Shown here: positions 46,501 through 58,300 of the stretch, piece after piece
Layout of the letters: each line of letters starts with the position of its first letter
Position numbering within the stretch: the first letter of the stretch is position 1
Assembly: GCA_020226215.1 (NCBI GenBank)
Contig: CM035233.1
Coordinates: forward strand, 7,750,001 to 7,814,000
Length of the DNA stretch: 64,000 nt
DNA from: Sindora glabra
Taxonomy: Eukaryota; Streptophyta; Magnoliopsida; Fabales; Fabaceae
Reading direction: 5' to 3'
The notes under the pieces: model-generated
What the model saw: only the letters and a program-made list of their open reading frames with translations
The model's database searches: none
Told to the model about the DNA's origin: nothing
Translations under genes and position numbers: made by a program

Positions 46501-49071
46501 TCAAGTTGCAAATCTGGGATACAGCTGGTCAGGAGCGATTTCGGACTATCACAACAGGTATGTGCTTTCTCTTGTACAATCTGGCTAAGGAATTCAAAAT
46601 TGGCTTTCATTTCAATGATTTCAGGTACTGTTAATGAGAGAAATTAAAAAAGCTTCATTCGTTTACGTGTTCTAGTTTTTGGTCTATAAGATACAATAGT
46701 TCCCCATTTGTTTAATTTTTTTTTTTTTAATATGATGGGAATAAAGAGAGTAATAGATCGGTATCCTTAAAGCTTATGGAAGTATGGAAAGTTTCATCAA
46801 AATTTTTAGTTTGTAATGTATCTGCAGATGCTAATTGAAGTATTTCATTGTAGTTAATTGAAAAAATTATTAAAATGAATTAAATTCTCATTACAATGAA
46901 TAGATTGATATTGTATAAAAGATACTTATTGTTGAGCTTGTTATGGTTTAGTGCTCCACATCATACTGAATATTCAGCCATTGTCCTGTTTTATAGGAGG
47001 ATAAAATACTTAGCTTACAGACCATTCTTTGTATTGTCTATGAGATGTGTTATTCGATAATTCCTGTTTTAATTGCATCATCATTTCCTTGGTCAAAGGG
47101 AAGTGTGCTTATGATGCTATACAACATTTCTGCAGCTTATTATCGTGGAGCAATGGGAATCTTGCTGGTTTATGATGTTACCGATGAAGCATCTTTCAAT
47201 AGTACTACCTTTCTGCCTTGGCCTCATTGTAACTCCAAATAACAGTATATAAATGCATTGATGTATTTATACACTTTGTAGTATATGTTACTTTACCCTC
47301 GGAGATTGCATTTACTTCCCCCGACCCCCACCCCCCCCCCCCCCCCAAAAAAAAAAAAAAGAAAAAAGAAAGGAAGAAAAGCAAAGAGAAAAAATCTTAG
47401 CTTTCCTTCTTCCTTGCTGATTTACATTCAATTACGAGGACAAAAATATATTCCTTCTCCATTTTCCCCACATTTCAATCCTTAATTAGTTTTTCCTATT
47501 TCTGTTCAGATATTAGGAATTGGATTCGCAATATTGAACAACATGCTTCTGACAATGTAAACAAGATACTAGTAGGCAACAAGGCTGATATGGATGAAAG
47601 TAAAAGAGTATGTACATTGATGAAACTTCTTTTTACTTCCTAAAACACAGTTGGTGTGAATGCAAAAAAAAAAAAAAAAATTGTGTTAGCAGAGGCATAA
47701 CTTGCATGATTGACCCCATTTGTTCAGTATAGAAGCCTGATTTCGAGGATCCCTGTCTCTTACAAACAGGATCCTACGCCAAGTTCAAAGCCTAATGTTG
47801 GGGCAAAAGTTATCTTGCATTTGGCTGTCTATGGGTGTTTAAACTTCAATGTATGTTATATCCATCTTTATTTTCTGTTGTCACTAAGTTGAGTTATTTG
47901 TTTTCTCTGATAGGCTGTGCCTACCTCTAAAGGTCAAGCTCTTGCTGATGAGTATGGTATCAAGTTCTTTGAAACTGTGAGTGATCATGCTTGCTGATAC
48001 TTAATTTTCATTGGATTATATTTATTTGGTGATTCTGCTATACTTGATTTTCATCAAATTATATTTATTTGGTGATTTTGCTATACTTATATCGGAAGAA
48101 CACTTTCAGAGTGCCAAGACAAACATGAATGTGGAGGAGGTTTTCTTCTCCATAGCAAGGGACATCAAGCAAAGGCTTGCAGAAACTGACTCTAAGGCTG
48201 ATGTATGTTTTTTGCCATTTATTTTCTCAATTTCTTTTGCCCTGAATTGTAATTGTTTTTGCAAGTCAGACTTTTCTTTCCTCTCCATCGTTATTTCTTT
48301 TATGAGAGAACATTGTATTGCATGCTTGAGTAGGACTTTTCTCTCCTCTCCATCATTATTTCTTTTATGAGGGAACATAGTATTGCATGCCAGTGTACTC
48401 TTCCTTTTTTTTCCCCCCAAAGTTCCTTTGTGGTTGAATTTTGCTTTCTTTCACTTTGAAAACTTGGAATTACCCTTTTATATTGTATAAAATTTGGAAT
48501 TAACACCATTATTAACTTAATTAACTATTCTATCAAATTACATAAATTTTTTCATAAACTTTTGAAACTAGAATTATAATATTATAGTATATTGGATTAT
48601 TTTGTCATTTTTTCACATATAATTCCACAACACATTTTTTATTATTTAACTTTATATATCTAATTTAATTCATATTAATTCTATGATACAGAAATTATTT
48701 GCAAAAATATAACAAGATAAATTAACATATTATAATATTTGTGATTCTTGTTTAAAATAATCATTAAAGAAAATCATGTAATTTGGTAAAATAGTAAATT
48801 AAGTTGACAGTGGGTATTAATTTCAAATTTTGTATAGTTAAAAGAGGTGATTTTTAAATTTTTAAAGGGAGCAAAACCAACCACTTGAAAGCGGGTGTTT
48901 TGCATTTTTCCTTGAATAAATAAATAAGGCTAAGGAAGGAGCTTGGATTGTTCCTTCTCACTGACTGCCAGTTCTTGATATACTTTTCAGGACCCAACTC
49001 TCAAGATTAACCAATCAGACCAGGCGGCTAATGCTGCTCAAGCCGCTCAAAAATCGGCTTGCTGTGGTTAA
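43532..49071 (+). CDS. RABE1: Rab GTPase of the RabE/Rab8 class, eight coding exons
   Basis: Exons 43532-43604, 45732-45804, 46457-46557, 47136-47201, 47510-47607, 47914-47976, 48110-48202 and 48991-49071 join to 648 nt (215 aa plus stop), with GT-AG at every border. Motifs are P-loop GDSGVGKS (residues 22-29), effector loop TTSFITTIGIDF (41-52), WDTAGQE (69-75), NKAD (128-131) and ETSAK (157-161). The C-terminal pair of Cys for geranylgeranylation (SACCG) is present. Length and the MATPPARARADYDYLIKLLL start match plant RabE1, which drives Golgi-to-plasma-membrane vesicle traffic. Intron 1 is 2.1 kb. Intron 2 carries a duplicated copy of the exon-3 start. Intron 7 carries a foldback MITE. 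No coding lesion is seen. Confidence 0.96.
46187..46219 (+). repeat. Duplicate of the exon-3 splice acceptor region, within RabE intron 2
   Basis: This 33-bp stretch matches 46,446-46,478 (acceptor plus first coding bases of exon 3) at 30 of 33 positions. It has its own CAG acceptor. Using it would give a stop (TAG at 46,241-46,243) after about 14 codons. The downstream copy keeps the conserved IDFKIRT, so it is the true exon. Confidence 0.85.
47321..47360. repeat. Poly(C)-poly(A) tract in RabE intron 4
   Basis: A run of C interrupted once or twice is followed directly by a run of A. Length here is prone to assembly error. Confidence 0.85.
48425..48935. mobile_element. Foldback MITE, family 1, copy B, in RabE intron 7
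   Basis: The left arm (from about 48,460: AAAACTTGGAATTACCC, then ATAAAATTTGGAATTAACACC, then TATCAAATTACAT) pairs with the inverted right arm (ending about 48,935). Internal motifs are shared with copies at 11.6 and 59.8 kb. It fills about two thirds of the last intron (48,203-48,990) without touching either splice site. Confidence 0.7.
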
Positions 49072-49602
49072 TGAAGAGAGCCAGTATATACACAAAGACG
49101 GTGCAGGCTCTACAGTTGCACTCGTATCATCTGGGCACCAGAAGTCGGCACATGTTTTTTTGCCTCTATTTTCTACCAGAAAAGTCATGTTTTGATGATA
49201 TTAGTTTATTTGCTCCATCTTCTCTTTCACTTGTGGTCTGACCTTAAAAAAAAGCCATTTTATTTGACTAGATTGCATAGATGAGCAGAAATACATTTTA
49301 TCAATTCCAAATTTGAGGTCTGATGTTGTTGATTAGGGTAGGAAGCTACAGAACAAGTATATTGGTTTCTTAATTTTACAGTGAATACCCCAATTTCACT
49401 ATTTATAGAGTTAGACTTGCTGAGCAATTGTACATATGAGTTTGTGTTGGGCAACTTAAGTATAATAATTTGTGGCAGACTGATTTATTATCTAACCTGT
49501 GAGTGTTTGTGATTGACCACTATAATTCTGGAGTGTTTATATATATATATAAAAGCCTATAGTTTCCGGGAACGGGTAGCCTCGCCCACCCCCCACCCCC
49601 CC

Positions 49603-49653
<51 letters not shown>

Positions 49654-50227
49654 TAATGTGCATTCGGTCCCATGTTGAAAAATATCATGTTACTTAACCG
49701 TTACGACGACTGTTAAAGATGTCGACATTTTCCTGTCTTTAAAATGAACCAATCTAATACTATTTATCACAAGAAAAAATGAAGCAGTCTAACTGCTCAA
49801 CTTTTTATCACAAGAAAATAAATAATATCAAACTAGTTACAATTTAGTAATTTTTAGAAATTGATAGTAGATTTACGTAAAAATAAAATCATTTTGACTA
49901 ATATCATCTTGAACGAGGTTGATGATTGCTCTTTTTTTTTTATAAAAATAATGATAATAATAACAACTTGCACATCTATTTTTGTGTCCACGTTTTGCAT
50001 CTACAAACTCTCAAATTCAAACTCCTGATTTTTATTGGGCAAGACAAAAATCAGCCTTCGGTTTTATTCCCGCCGATCAAGTGGATCAGATATATGGGCT
50101 TCAGAGGATATATGATTAGTCATTAGGAATAAATGGATGATGATGATTTTGCCACTTACAATAGCTATGTGCAATCTGAGCATGAAAACAGGCGGTCAAA
50201 ATAAATTAATAATTACTCCTTATCTTA
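49072..50227. other. 3' UTR of RabE and spacer to the U4 gene
   Basis: The first 300-400 bp are probably RabE 3' UTR. A poly(C)-poly(A)-(AT)n tract lies at about 49,583-49,648. No further gene was recognised. Confidence 0.55.
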
Positions 50228-50280
50228 GTCCCACACTGGATAGAGGAAAGCATTGAGGCAGCTCAAGTTCCCATAAAATG
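50228..50280 (+). promoter_or_regulatory. USE and TATA box of the U4 snRNA gene
   Basis: GTCCCACACTG (50,228-50,238) matches the plant upstream sequence element RTCCCACATCG, with deviations near the 3' end. CATAAAATG (50,272-50,280) sits about 33 bp before the RNA start. The USE-TATA gap of about 34 bp is the spacing established for Pol II-transcribed plant snRNA genes; Pol III ones (U6) are about 10 bp closer. Confidence 0.85.
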
Positions 50281-50304
50281 AGCTCTTGGTTTTATTCTTA
50301 TGGT

Positions 50305-50460
50305 ATCTTTGCGCTTGGGGCAATGACGCAGCTAGGGAGGTTCTAACCGAAGCGCGTCTATTGCTGGTTGAAAACTATTTCCAAACCCCCTCTGAGGCCT
50401 GGGTTTGGCCCAGGCCTTTGAGAATTTCTGGAAGGGTCCCCTCAGGGGTAAGGCCCTACA
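50305..50460 (+). ncRNA. U4: U4 spliceosomal snRNA
   Basis: Starts ATCTTTGCGCTTGGGGCAAT, the plant U4 5' end that pairs with U6. The 5' stem-loop with a k-turn comes next (GCTAGGGAGG...CCGAAGC, 50,331-50,353), then TATTGCTGGTTGAAAACTAT and TTTCCAAACCCCCTC. The central hairpin is AGGCCTGGG/CCCAGGCCT (50,395-50,417). A Sm-like AATTTCTGG (50,423-50,431) and a 3' hairpin with CCCCTCAGGGG follow. The 3' end is put near 50,460; CATACCTAGTATGAA just after it resembles the plant snRNA 3' box. U4 chaperones U6 into the spliceosome. The AGGGA in the k-turn, where U4 normally has AATGA, and AATTTCTGG instead of AATTTTTGG raise the possibility of a variant copy. Confidence 0.92.
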
Positions 50461-50479
50461 TACCTAGTATGAACTATTT

Positions 50480-52580
50480 TTAGTAGCGTATTGTATTATT
50501 AGTGTTGTGTTGTATTTTAAGTGATAATGATAAACAAAAATGAAGTATTTGATTAGTTGTATGTGGAGAAGTATGAGAGTTGATTGTTTAGATAGTTTTT
50601 GGTCGGTGTGATAAGTTGATTGATTTGTTTGGTAATTAATTAATTAATTTTTAAATTATTTTTTAAAAGATAGAGGAGTTTTTTTAAAAAATTAAATTAT
50701 TTTTAATTAGTTTTTCCATTTTTTATTTTATTCTTTTAAAAAATTTATTAGTATAAAGTATTTATTTTATATGAAAATTATAATATCTATTTTTATATAA
50801 AAATTAAATTTTTGTATTTTCTATTTTGTTCTTTTAAAAAAATTACTAATTAATTTTTCCATTTCTTCAGCTATTAATTTATAAAAAATTTCTAATATTT
50901 ATTTTTATATAAGAATTAAATAATTATAATTATTAATTTTTAAAAAATAATTATAAAAATTATATTAATTTAATATTAAAGAAATGTTTAACATGTAAAA
51001 AATTGTAATAATATATTAAATAATATATAGAATTTAAAATATTAAAATATTATTAAAAAATAATTAAATAATTTATAAAATATATTTATATCTTTATATG
51101 TTACTTTATATATTATTTATAAAAATTTTAATTTATTAAATAATATATAGAATTTAAAATATTAAAATATTATTAAAATAAAAAATAATTAAATAATTCA
51201 TAAAATATATTTATATTTTATATAAAAATAATTAATCTATCTTATTAAATATTTTTTTCAAATAGTCTTAGTCAATCAATTAACATAATTAATTATCAAT
51301 TAATAATTAATTAAATTAATTAATCGTTAATATAATCAATTAATTATTAAATAACCTACATCTAATTAGCAGTAAAATCAATTAGATGTGAAATTATGTG
51401 AAAATATTAGATGGTAAATCAACATATAATCTATTATGAAAAATTATATAATTTGAGGAGGTGGATGAGAATTTAATTTAAAACTTCAGCTAGAAATAAA
51501 ACATATAGATAAGAATTTAATAAAACTTTTTAACCATAAAAGTTAATTACAAATTGAATAATTTTGTGGAGTATTTAATCTTGATCAAACTTTGAACTTT
51601 TTGAAAATTTGACTTGACTCCTTATTGAATATTTGACTTAACACCGTTAACATATTGAATATTTGGCAACTCATTTTTCCCCCCACCCCAAAAACAAAAT
51701 GAAAAAAATTGTCAATACAATTAGCGTCTAACAAAGCTTCAAACTCAATACAAAAAATATTGAGCATTTTTTTTCCTTTTTCAGGAGAGGTTGGACAGCA
51801 TTCTAATTGCTGCTCCTTGGTATTACACATTAAAAATACTACCCATTTTCACACTCTCACTCATATCCTTTAAGAAAGAAAGAATTAAACCCTACCTTAA
51901 AATTCATATCCTTTATCGCAGAGAGTATGGAAAGGCTACGTTCATTCAAATCGGACGTAGGTTTAGATTTTTCACATTAATAATGCCAATTGGGCTCGAA
52001 GGTCAAGCTTCCATCTTGAACTTGGAATAAAGCGATTCAGAATACTCTATTTTTTCTTCCGTTATTTTCAGAAAAAATCGATATAACTTTTTTTATGATT
52101 AATTTTTTTTTGGAACCTACAATTTCCAATAAAAAAATTATATTCATTTTCATCCGAAAATTCATCACATGAAAAGATCCAAATCCAAATAAAACTGACC
52201 TTAAATTGTTGTCTGAATGGTTGAATTTAGACTCGAATTGAGTCCCAAGCTTCAGTGTATGCTTTACAGCAACAGTTCCCTTCATTCCCTTCATTCCTTG
52301 ATCATTTTATAATTTTTTTAACAGTGATAAATGAGGTAATTATTCCATCCTATAATTATTATTATTTTTGGTATAACATAGTGTAAGAATAAAATAGCAA
52401 AAAAGAACATCAACACCTTAGTAGCACAGTAGTACCTAATTTGCATTACCTTACTCCTCATCATATGAGTTCAAATTCAGGATGTTAGATGTGTATAAAG
52501 TAAATTACAACTTTTATCATTACTTAAAAAAAAAGCAAAAAAGAAATAATCAAAATAATATCTTCGTTACAAAATAACAA
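50480..52580. other. A+T-rich intergenic, no gene seen
   Basis: Very A+T-rich to about 51.5 kb, with a direct repeat (51,015-51,213). A 79-codon plus-strand frame at 51,791-52,030 has no recognisable motif. No RNA gene was recognised. Confidence 0.55.
51015..51213. repeat. Direct repeat, 120-bp offset
   Basis: ATTAAATAATATATAGAATT and the following 60 or so bases occur at about 51,015 and again at about 51,135. One copy has small insertions. A+T-only sequence. Confidence 0.8.
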
Positions 52581-52781
52581 AATTCTATCCAATTCAAGGA
52601 ACTAAACAGGAATTTTTAGTAAATAACTTCATATAATTAAAAGTACACCCCAAATAATAAAATTTGCTAAAAATAAGAACATAATAAATTGTAGCTTTCA
52701 GCTTGTCACACAAGACAAAGAAAGCCTCAATGAAAGGCTGTCCGTGTTCCAGGAGGAAGAGGAGGTGAGGAACGGGAAATT

Positions 52782-52831
52782 TGACATGGTAGTGCAGAAA
52801 GAGCTCTGACATGGTAGTGCAGAAAGAGCTC
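52782..52831. repeat. 25-bp tandem duplication in the UPL pseudogene
   Basis: TGACATGGTAGTGCAGAAAG plus five bases occurs at 52,782 and 52,807, directly adjacent and identical. It adds 25 bp and shifts the frame. Confidence 0.93.
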
Positions 52832-53634
52832 TGACCAAGCTGGGTCTCAGCTGCACTAATAAAATTACTCAGTTCTTGCCACAATAGCTCGAGTGCAGAA
52901 TTTAGATTCTACATGCTAGCTTGATCCACATGCTGAACTGTGTCAGTTTCCATTTCTAGATCACCCGAGGGTATTAAGCATGCTCAAAGAACTGCTTGCA
53001 GCACATGTAGAATTGCATGAGCTAATTCCGATAACCCTAAAGCACTTCCTATGTGGAGAAACAATTGACACCAACTTCTCCAGCACCTCACCAGCAACCA
53101 GAAATATTTTATCTGAAAAACGAAATAATTACATATATTCAGGTTAGCTATTTATTCTATGCAAAATAGAAATGGGCCAGAAAATAACTGTGGAATTAAG
53201 GTGGCTAAAAAAATAAAGTACAAATGAGACCATGAAGATTACCCTTCTCGCCCAAGAAAGCTGCACAAACTGCGCAAATCAGATTGGGGCAACTGTAAAA
53301 AGATATTATACATGCCCACACTCTTCCCATCAGAACCACAAGGATCCAGACCAGAGTCCCTAGCTCGTTGAGAAAACTCTTCTCGACATCACCTAAGGCT
53401 TCAATCAATAACACACTTTGGATTGCTAATTTTGATGCTGCAGTAAAAACTATGACTTGAACCCATGTCCAACTCAAGACGAGCAGTGCTGCATAAGAAC
53501 AAAGGCCAGTTCAAGAGCTTTAAAGAGAGGATCGTGGGATATCCAGAGCTCCAGCATTTCGAGAGGGTATTGGTGAAGGTCCGTCTTCCATAGCTTTCTC
53601 CTTCCCTTTCACTTTTGTTGAGAAACATAGTTAG

Positions 53635-54000
53635 GATTTAGAGAGAGAAAGAGTAGACAGAAACTAGATAGAATTTGGTAGAAAACACTAAAATATTATT
53701 GAACGAATGGGAGGTTCAATTGTTTACTTCAAACTCAACCTTAATGCTCTATTTATATACAACAATAACAACAACAAAGTCTTATCCCACTAAATGAGAG
53801 ATAAAGGCTTTAATACCCTCAGACTTTGGGTGCAAAGCAAGCAAGCCCATGATATAATGTAAAATTTAGAATCAATCTAAGATATTGCCTAACGAAACAT
53901 AATTCTCAATCTAAGATAATTTCCGAATATATTCTAAAAACCTTCATATTTTCCGAAATGATTTGTGGCCAAATAAGTCAGAATCTCAAGAACTCGATGG
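53635..54000. mobile_element. Possible insertion in the UPL pseudogene, with a SINE-like tail
   Basis: This stretch interrupts the UPL-like coding. AACAATAACAACAACAAAGT followed by CTTATCCCACTAAATG (about 53,761-53,797) resembles the 3' part of plant Au-type SINEs, in the reverse sense. The rest is unassigned A+T-rich sequence, and boundaries are uncertain. Confidence 0.35.
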
Positions 54001-55390
54001 AGCGTGGAGGAAGGTAGACCTGATAAGAGGGCAAAATGGTGAGTGATCAAAGAAAAACAAACTAATACTTCAATATGAGTGCATGTAAATATCTGTCAAA
54101 TCATCTGCAAACATTACCAACAAACAAGTAAGATTGACCATAAACCGTATTTGAGTGACAACCATATAGCCACTGGGAATTTAACATCGCTGATCTACTT
54201 AGACAGCCTTCTAATTCAGGCTTGATCATAAAAGCAGAAGATGAACAAGTGTAGCCCTTGTAAAGACTATGACAACATAAATTCAACAAAAGCCTCAGCA
54301 GTAGGCCTTTTCAAAGTAGCTGACATAACAAGCCAAGAAACTATCAGTTTATCAAGGATAAAAATAGATAGATATACACATCCACATTATGTCATGACGT
54401 ATGAGCAAAACATCTAATGCTGATCCATATAAGCTGAAAAACAGTACTCCAGAAAGCCAATGCAATTCATAACATTCTACAATCTGGCAAAAGCAGGAAA
54501 TGAATTATAACTTTTTGCAGTTAGGAAGTCAGGTTAGAGACAAAAGCCACAGTCATAAAGAGGACAAGACTTACCTGTGCCAGCCTAGAAGCTGGATTAA
54601 AGCTTTCAATGCCCTTGCATCCAGTAGTAGTTCGCCTTCAATCTCCTTCACTTTAAAGCTTTCTGTAAGAGCAGACCTTCTGCCTACAGTAACTCCCACA
54701 ACTCCATCTATCACTGTCAACCAGTCCAATCCCAAACCATTTCTTTGATTACTAGGCCTGGGGCTGCTTCCAAGAAGGCTGGGACCTTGATAATGATTCA
54801 TTGCTCAATCCTTCAACATTTGAGTTTCACCAAGCAATGGGGAAGGCAATGCTGACAAAACTGTTTCTGATGAAGTACCTATGATACAGCAAAGGGCAAG
54901 CATTTTGATCACATAATCCACAACAAAGATATTTTAACAAACAAGATAAATAAATATTTAAAGCTCTTATGCAAACCAGTAGGAAAAGTAGCTATAGAGG
55001 CATTACCCATGTCAACTGGCTGTCCTTCAGCTTGCTGGGCAACCCTTTGAGGTCTTTGTTGGGCTAAAACCTCAGCTTGAATATCAGGAGGAAGAACGGC
55101 TAAAAACTCAGGAGCAATATCTTCTGCAGAAGGCGGTGCATATGTTGGAGGTTGAAAAGATTAAGCTTGCTGGGAAGCTAAAACATCTGTCTGCAGATCC
55201 TTAGAAAGAGCCTCCAAGGAGGTGGGATCAATTTTATTAGCACCAGAAGCCACATTAGCTTCGCTATTTGGTTAGTCTCTGCGGCTACCATGTTAGCTTC
55301 ATCTTCACGCTCACATTCTGGATAAAGGAAAGCCTTCATACATTGTGATCAACCAAATTCTAAACAGTATGCTTTAAAAGTTGTTCAGCA

Positions 55391-58300
55391 TCATTTCTTC
55401 CTCTTGCGCTTCAAGGAATCTAACTTTTTCCTGGCAATCTTCAACAACTTATTTATATGTTCTGTGCTTCCATACCCTTTAAACGATATCAACCCCCTGG
55501 CTTGTAAATCTGCCAAAACTATTTTACTTTTAATCTGATAGTTTCCAGCATCGACAGAATTAATGAGTGCAGAGTATGTAGATGTATTGGGCCAAACACC
55601 TCTTCCTTTCATCTCCTCATAAAGTTCAAAAGCACCCGCAATATCACCATTGGCACAAAGACCTGATATTAGAACATTGTAGGCTGCGACATCAAGATTC
55701 ACTCCACAGCATTCCATTTTACTCCTCAACTCTAAAGCATTCGCAACATTAGCTTCTTTGCAACAAGCGTGCATCAAAGTAGTAAAAGTAGCCACAGTTG
55801 GAATGAGTTGACTCTTAAGGATAAAATCAAGAACCAACAATGCATCTTCAATCCTACCAGACTGTGCGAGGCCTCTAATAATAGCACTCTCAGCAATATC
55901 ATGGGAGCAGACACCATGCTTTTTCATCTCATCTTTTACCCTAAATGCTCCATTTATATTTCCCACTCTACACATACCATTGATCAAGGTGATATATTGC
56001 CTGCATGTAGGGACAGAGCCTTTATCTAACAAGCTGTGCAAAACTAGATGAGCTTGATCAAAAGCAGAACTTCTAACAAGTCCATTAAAAAGAGCATTAA
56101 ATGTGTGTTCATTAGGAATGACTCCCAATAGATTCATCAGATCTACCAGATCAAAGGCCATTTTCATCTTGTCATTTTCACAGCATTTGGTAATCAGCAT
56201 GTTAAATGTAATACAATCAACTATAAAGCCTTCAACTGTTATTCTTCGTAAAATTTTTACAGCAACATCTACTGCTCCAGTCATACAAAACCCAAGAATA
56301 AGAGAATGCCATGTCAACCTATCTGGCAGAAGACCATGTTTAATGATATCCTTATATAACCTGGAACACCACTCCATGGCTTGCTTCTTTGAATATCCAT
56401 GCAGGAGAATGTTGTAAGTAGCCATGTTGAAGCATACACTTCTAATCCTCATTGTTGAAAGGATATGATTTATCTTTTGCATATTTCCCATCCTTGAATA
56501 TCGATCCATAAGAACATTAAATGTAACAGTATCTGGGCACACTCCTTTATTCAACATCTCTTCAAAAATAAACATAGCAGCTCTTGAATGGCCTGACTTA
56601 AGAAGACCATCAACTAAACAAGTGTACAGGGCTGGATTTGGAGACAATAATCCTTTTTCCATAGCCTTCCCTAACAAAAGAAGGGCAACAACCAGCTTGC
56701 CCTTCTTGCATAAGCCAAAAATAAGACTAGTATATGTGTATTTGTCTGGCAGTAAATTTTTCCTGACCATCTCAGAGAAAAGGACAACTGCATCCTGCAA
56801 ATTTCCTGATTTACATGTCGCATTAAGTACTGTGTTGTAGACAACATTATCAATGGCAGAAGGAATGAAGTGAAGCATATGCAGAAGTTTTTTTGCCTCG
56901 CCAATATGTCCTCCCTTGCAAAGTCCTTTTAATAGACTCTGATATGTGAAGTGACTTGGGCACTGGCCTAAACTAATCATATTTTCAAACATAAAAAATG
57001 CTTTCAAAACATCACCTGAATTTCCATAGCCATTTATGATGCAGTCAAGGGTACCGGAGTTCGGATAAAGACCCATCCTGCTCATATGATGAATAAAATA
57101 TTCTGCCTCCACAAGTCTCCCACATCTACAAAAAGCAGCAACCAACGCATTGCATGTAAAGTGGTCTGCAAAATGACCACTGAGATTCATAGCTGCATAA
57201 GCATTTAATGCCTGACTAATGTTTCCCATCTTACAAAAATTGTAGATTAATGTAGAGAACAAAATGCTGTTTGGCAGGAATCCACAGTTGTACATTTTAC
57301 ACATAATCTCCTTAGCATTATTTATCTTCCTCACACTTAAAAATCCATTTATGAGTGCTGAAAAAGTAACAACATCAGGTTCAACAGAATCTTTTAACAT
57401 CTTATCCAGTAATTGCACAGCTTCTTCCAGCAGTCCATTCTTAAACAATCCATCAATCATTGCTGTATAACTGATACAACCAATTCTCACCCCCTTTAAC
57501 CTCATACACTCAAGAATACTTGGAACCATGTCAAATTGGGCATGCTTGGATAGCCCATTTAAAAGAGCCCCATAAGTCACTTCATTAGGTTTTAAACCAT
57601 GTGATCCCATCATGTCTACAAGTCTTAATGCTTTGCCAATGTTGCCTTTGCGACAATGTCCATCAATCAAAGTATTGTAGGTTATACAGTTTGGCAACAA
57701 ATCAAGCAATGACATCTCATCAAAAACCTGAGTAGCAACTTCAATCTTCCCCTCCTTAACAAATCCATTAATAAGGGTATTATAGGTGACTTCATTAGGA
57801 TATACCATGTTCTTTTTCATACTTTTCAATAGTAAATAACCTTTTGCAGTCCTGCTATCCCTACACAAATTATAAATCATCACATTATATGTACAAACAT
57901 CTGCTGCAATACCCTTAGAGGCCATGTGGTCAATCAGCTCAGATGCAGCTTTATACCTTCCCTTCTTGCAATAACAACTGAGCAAAGTATTATAAGTAAC
58001 TACAGTCGGAAAGTAACCAATCTTTTCCATTTTCCTCAAGAGATATCCAGCACTTCTGAGTTTTCCTCCTTTACATAAGGCATTCAACAATATATTGAAC
58101 GTAGCAACATTAGGACAAACCCTCTTGGTAAGCATTTCATTGAAGAAAGACCAGAAAACCTCTACTTTCTGATTCTTTACCAATGAACTTAGCACCATGT
58201 TACAAGTGTAAACAGATGGCTTCAACCCCCGAAATCCCATCAAATGAAAAGTATGTACAGCATCTTCAACCATTCTTTCTTTTAAACAAACTCTAATTAG

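Larger units (their letters stand above)
52590..55345 (-). pseudogene. UPL1/UPL2-type HECT E3 ligase pseudogene fragment (middle region only)
   Basis: Reading down the minus strand, blocks typical of the large plant UPL1/UPL2 proteins appear in order. They are ANKIDPTSLEALSKDLQTDVL, then APPSAEDIAPEFLAVLPPDI and AEVLAQQRPQRVAQQAEGQP (55,270-55,000), SALPSPLLGETQML and NGLGLDWLTVIDG...RRSALTESFKVKEIEGELLLDARALKALIQLL-like (54,870-54,580). Then LLLNLC...MIKPELEG and LYGCHSN (54,300-54,110), LKLLNWPLFLCS...VIVFTAASKLA (53,560-53,400), AGEVLEKLVSIVSPHRKCF (53,110-53,040) and LWQELSNFISAAETQLGQSS (52,890-52,820), and IEAFFVLCDKLKA (52,740-52,690). Stops (for example TAA near 55,162 and TGA near 54,805), frameshifts and an insertion break it. 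Neither the N-terminal part nor the HECT domain is present. Confidence 0.85.

Noticed and set aside
50286..50483. 65-codon frame over the U4 gene
   Set aside because: Chance frame; the sequence is a structured RNA with its own promoter.
51791..52030. 79-codon plus-strand frame
   Set aside because: No recognisable motif, and surrounded by non-coding A+T-rich DNA.
55769..56029. Plus-strand frames antisense to the PPR gene
   Set aside because: Shadows of the PPR coding frame; no independent features.
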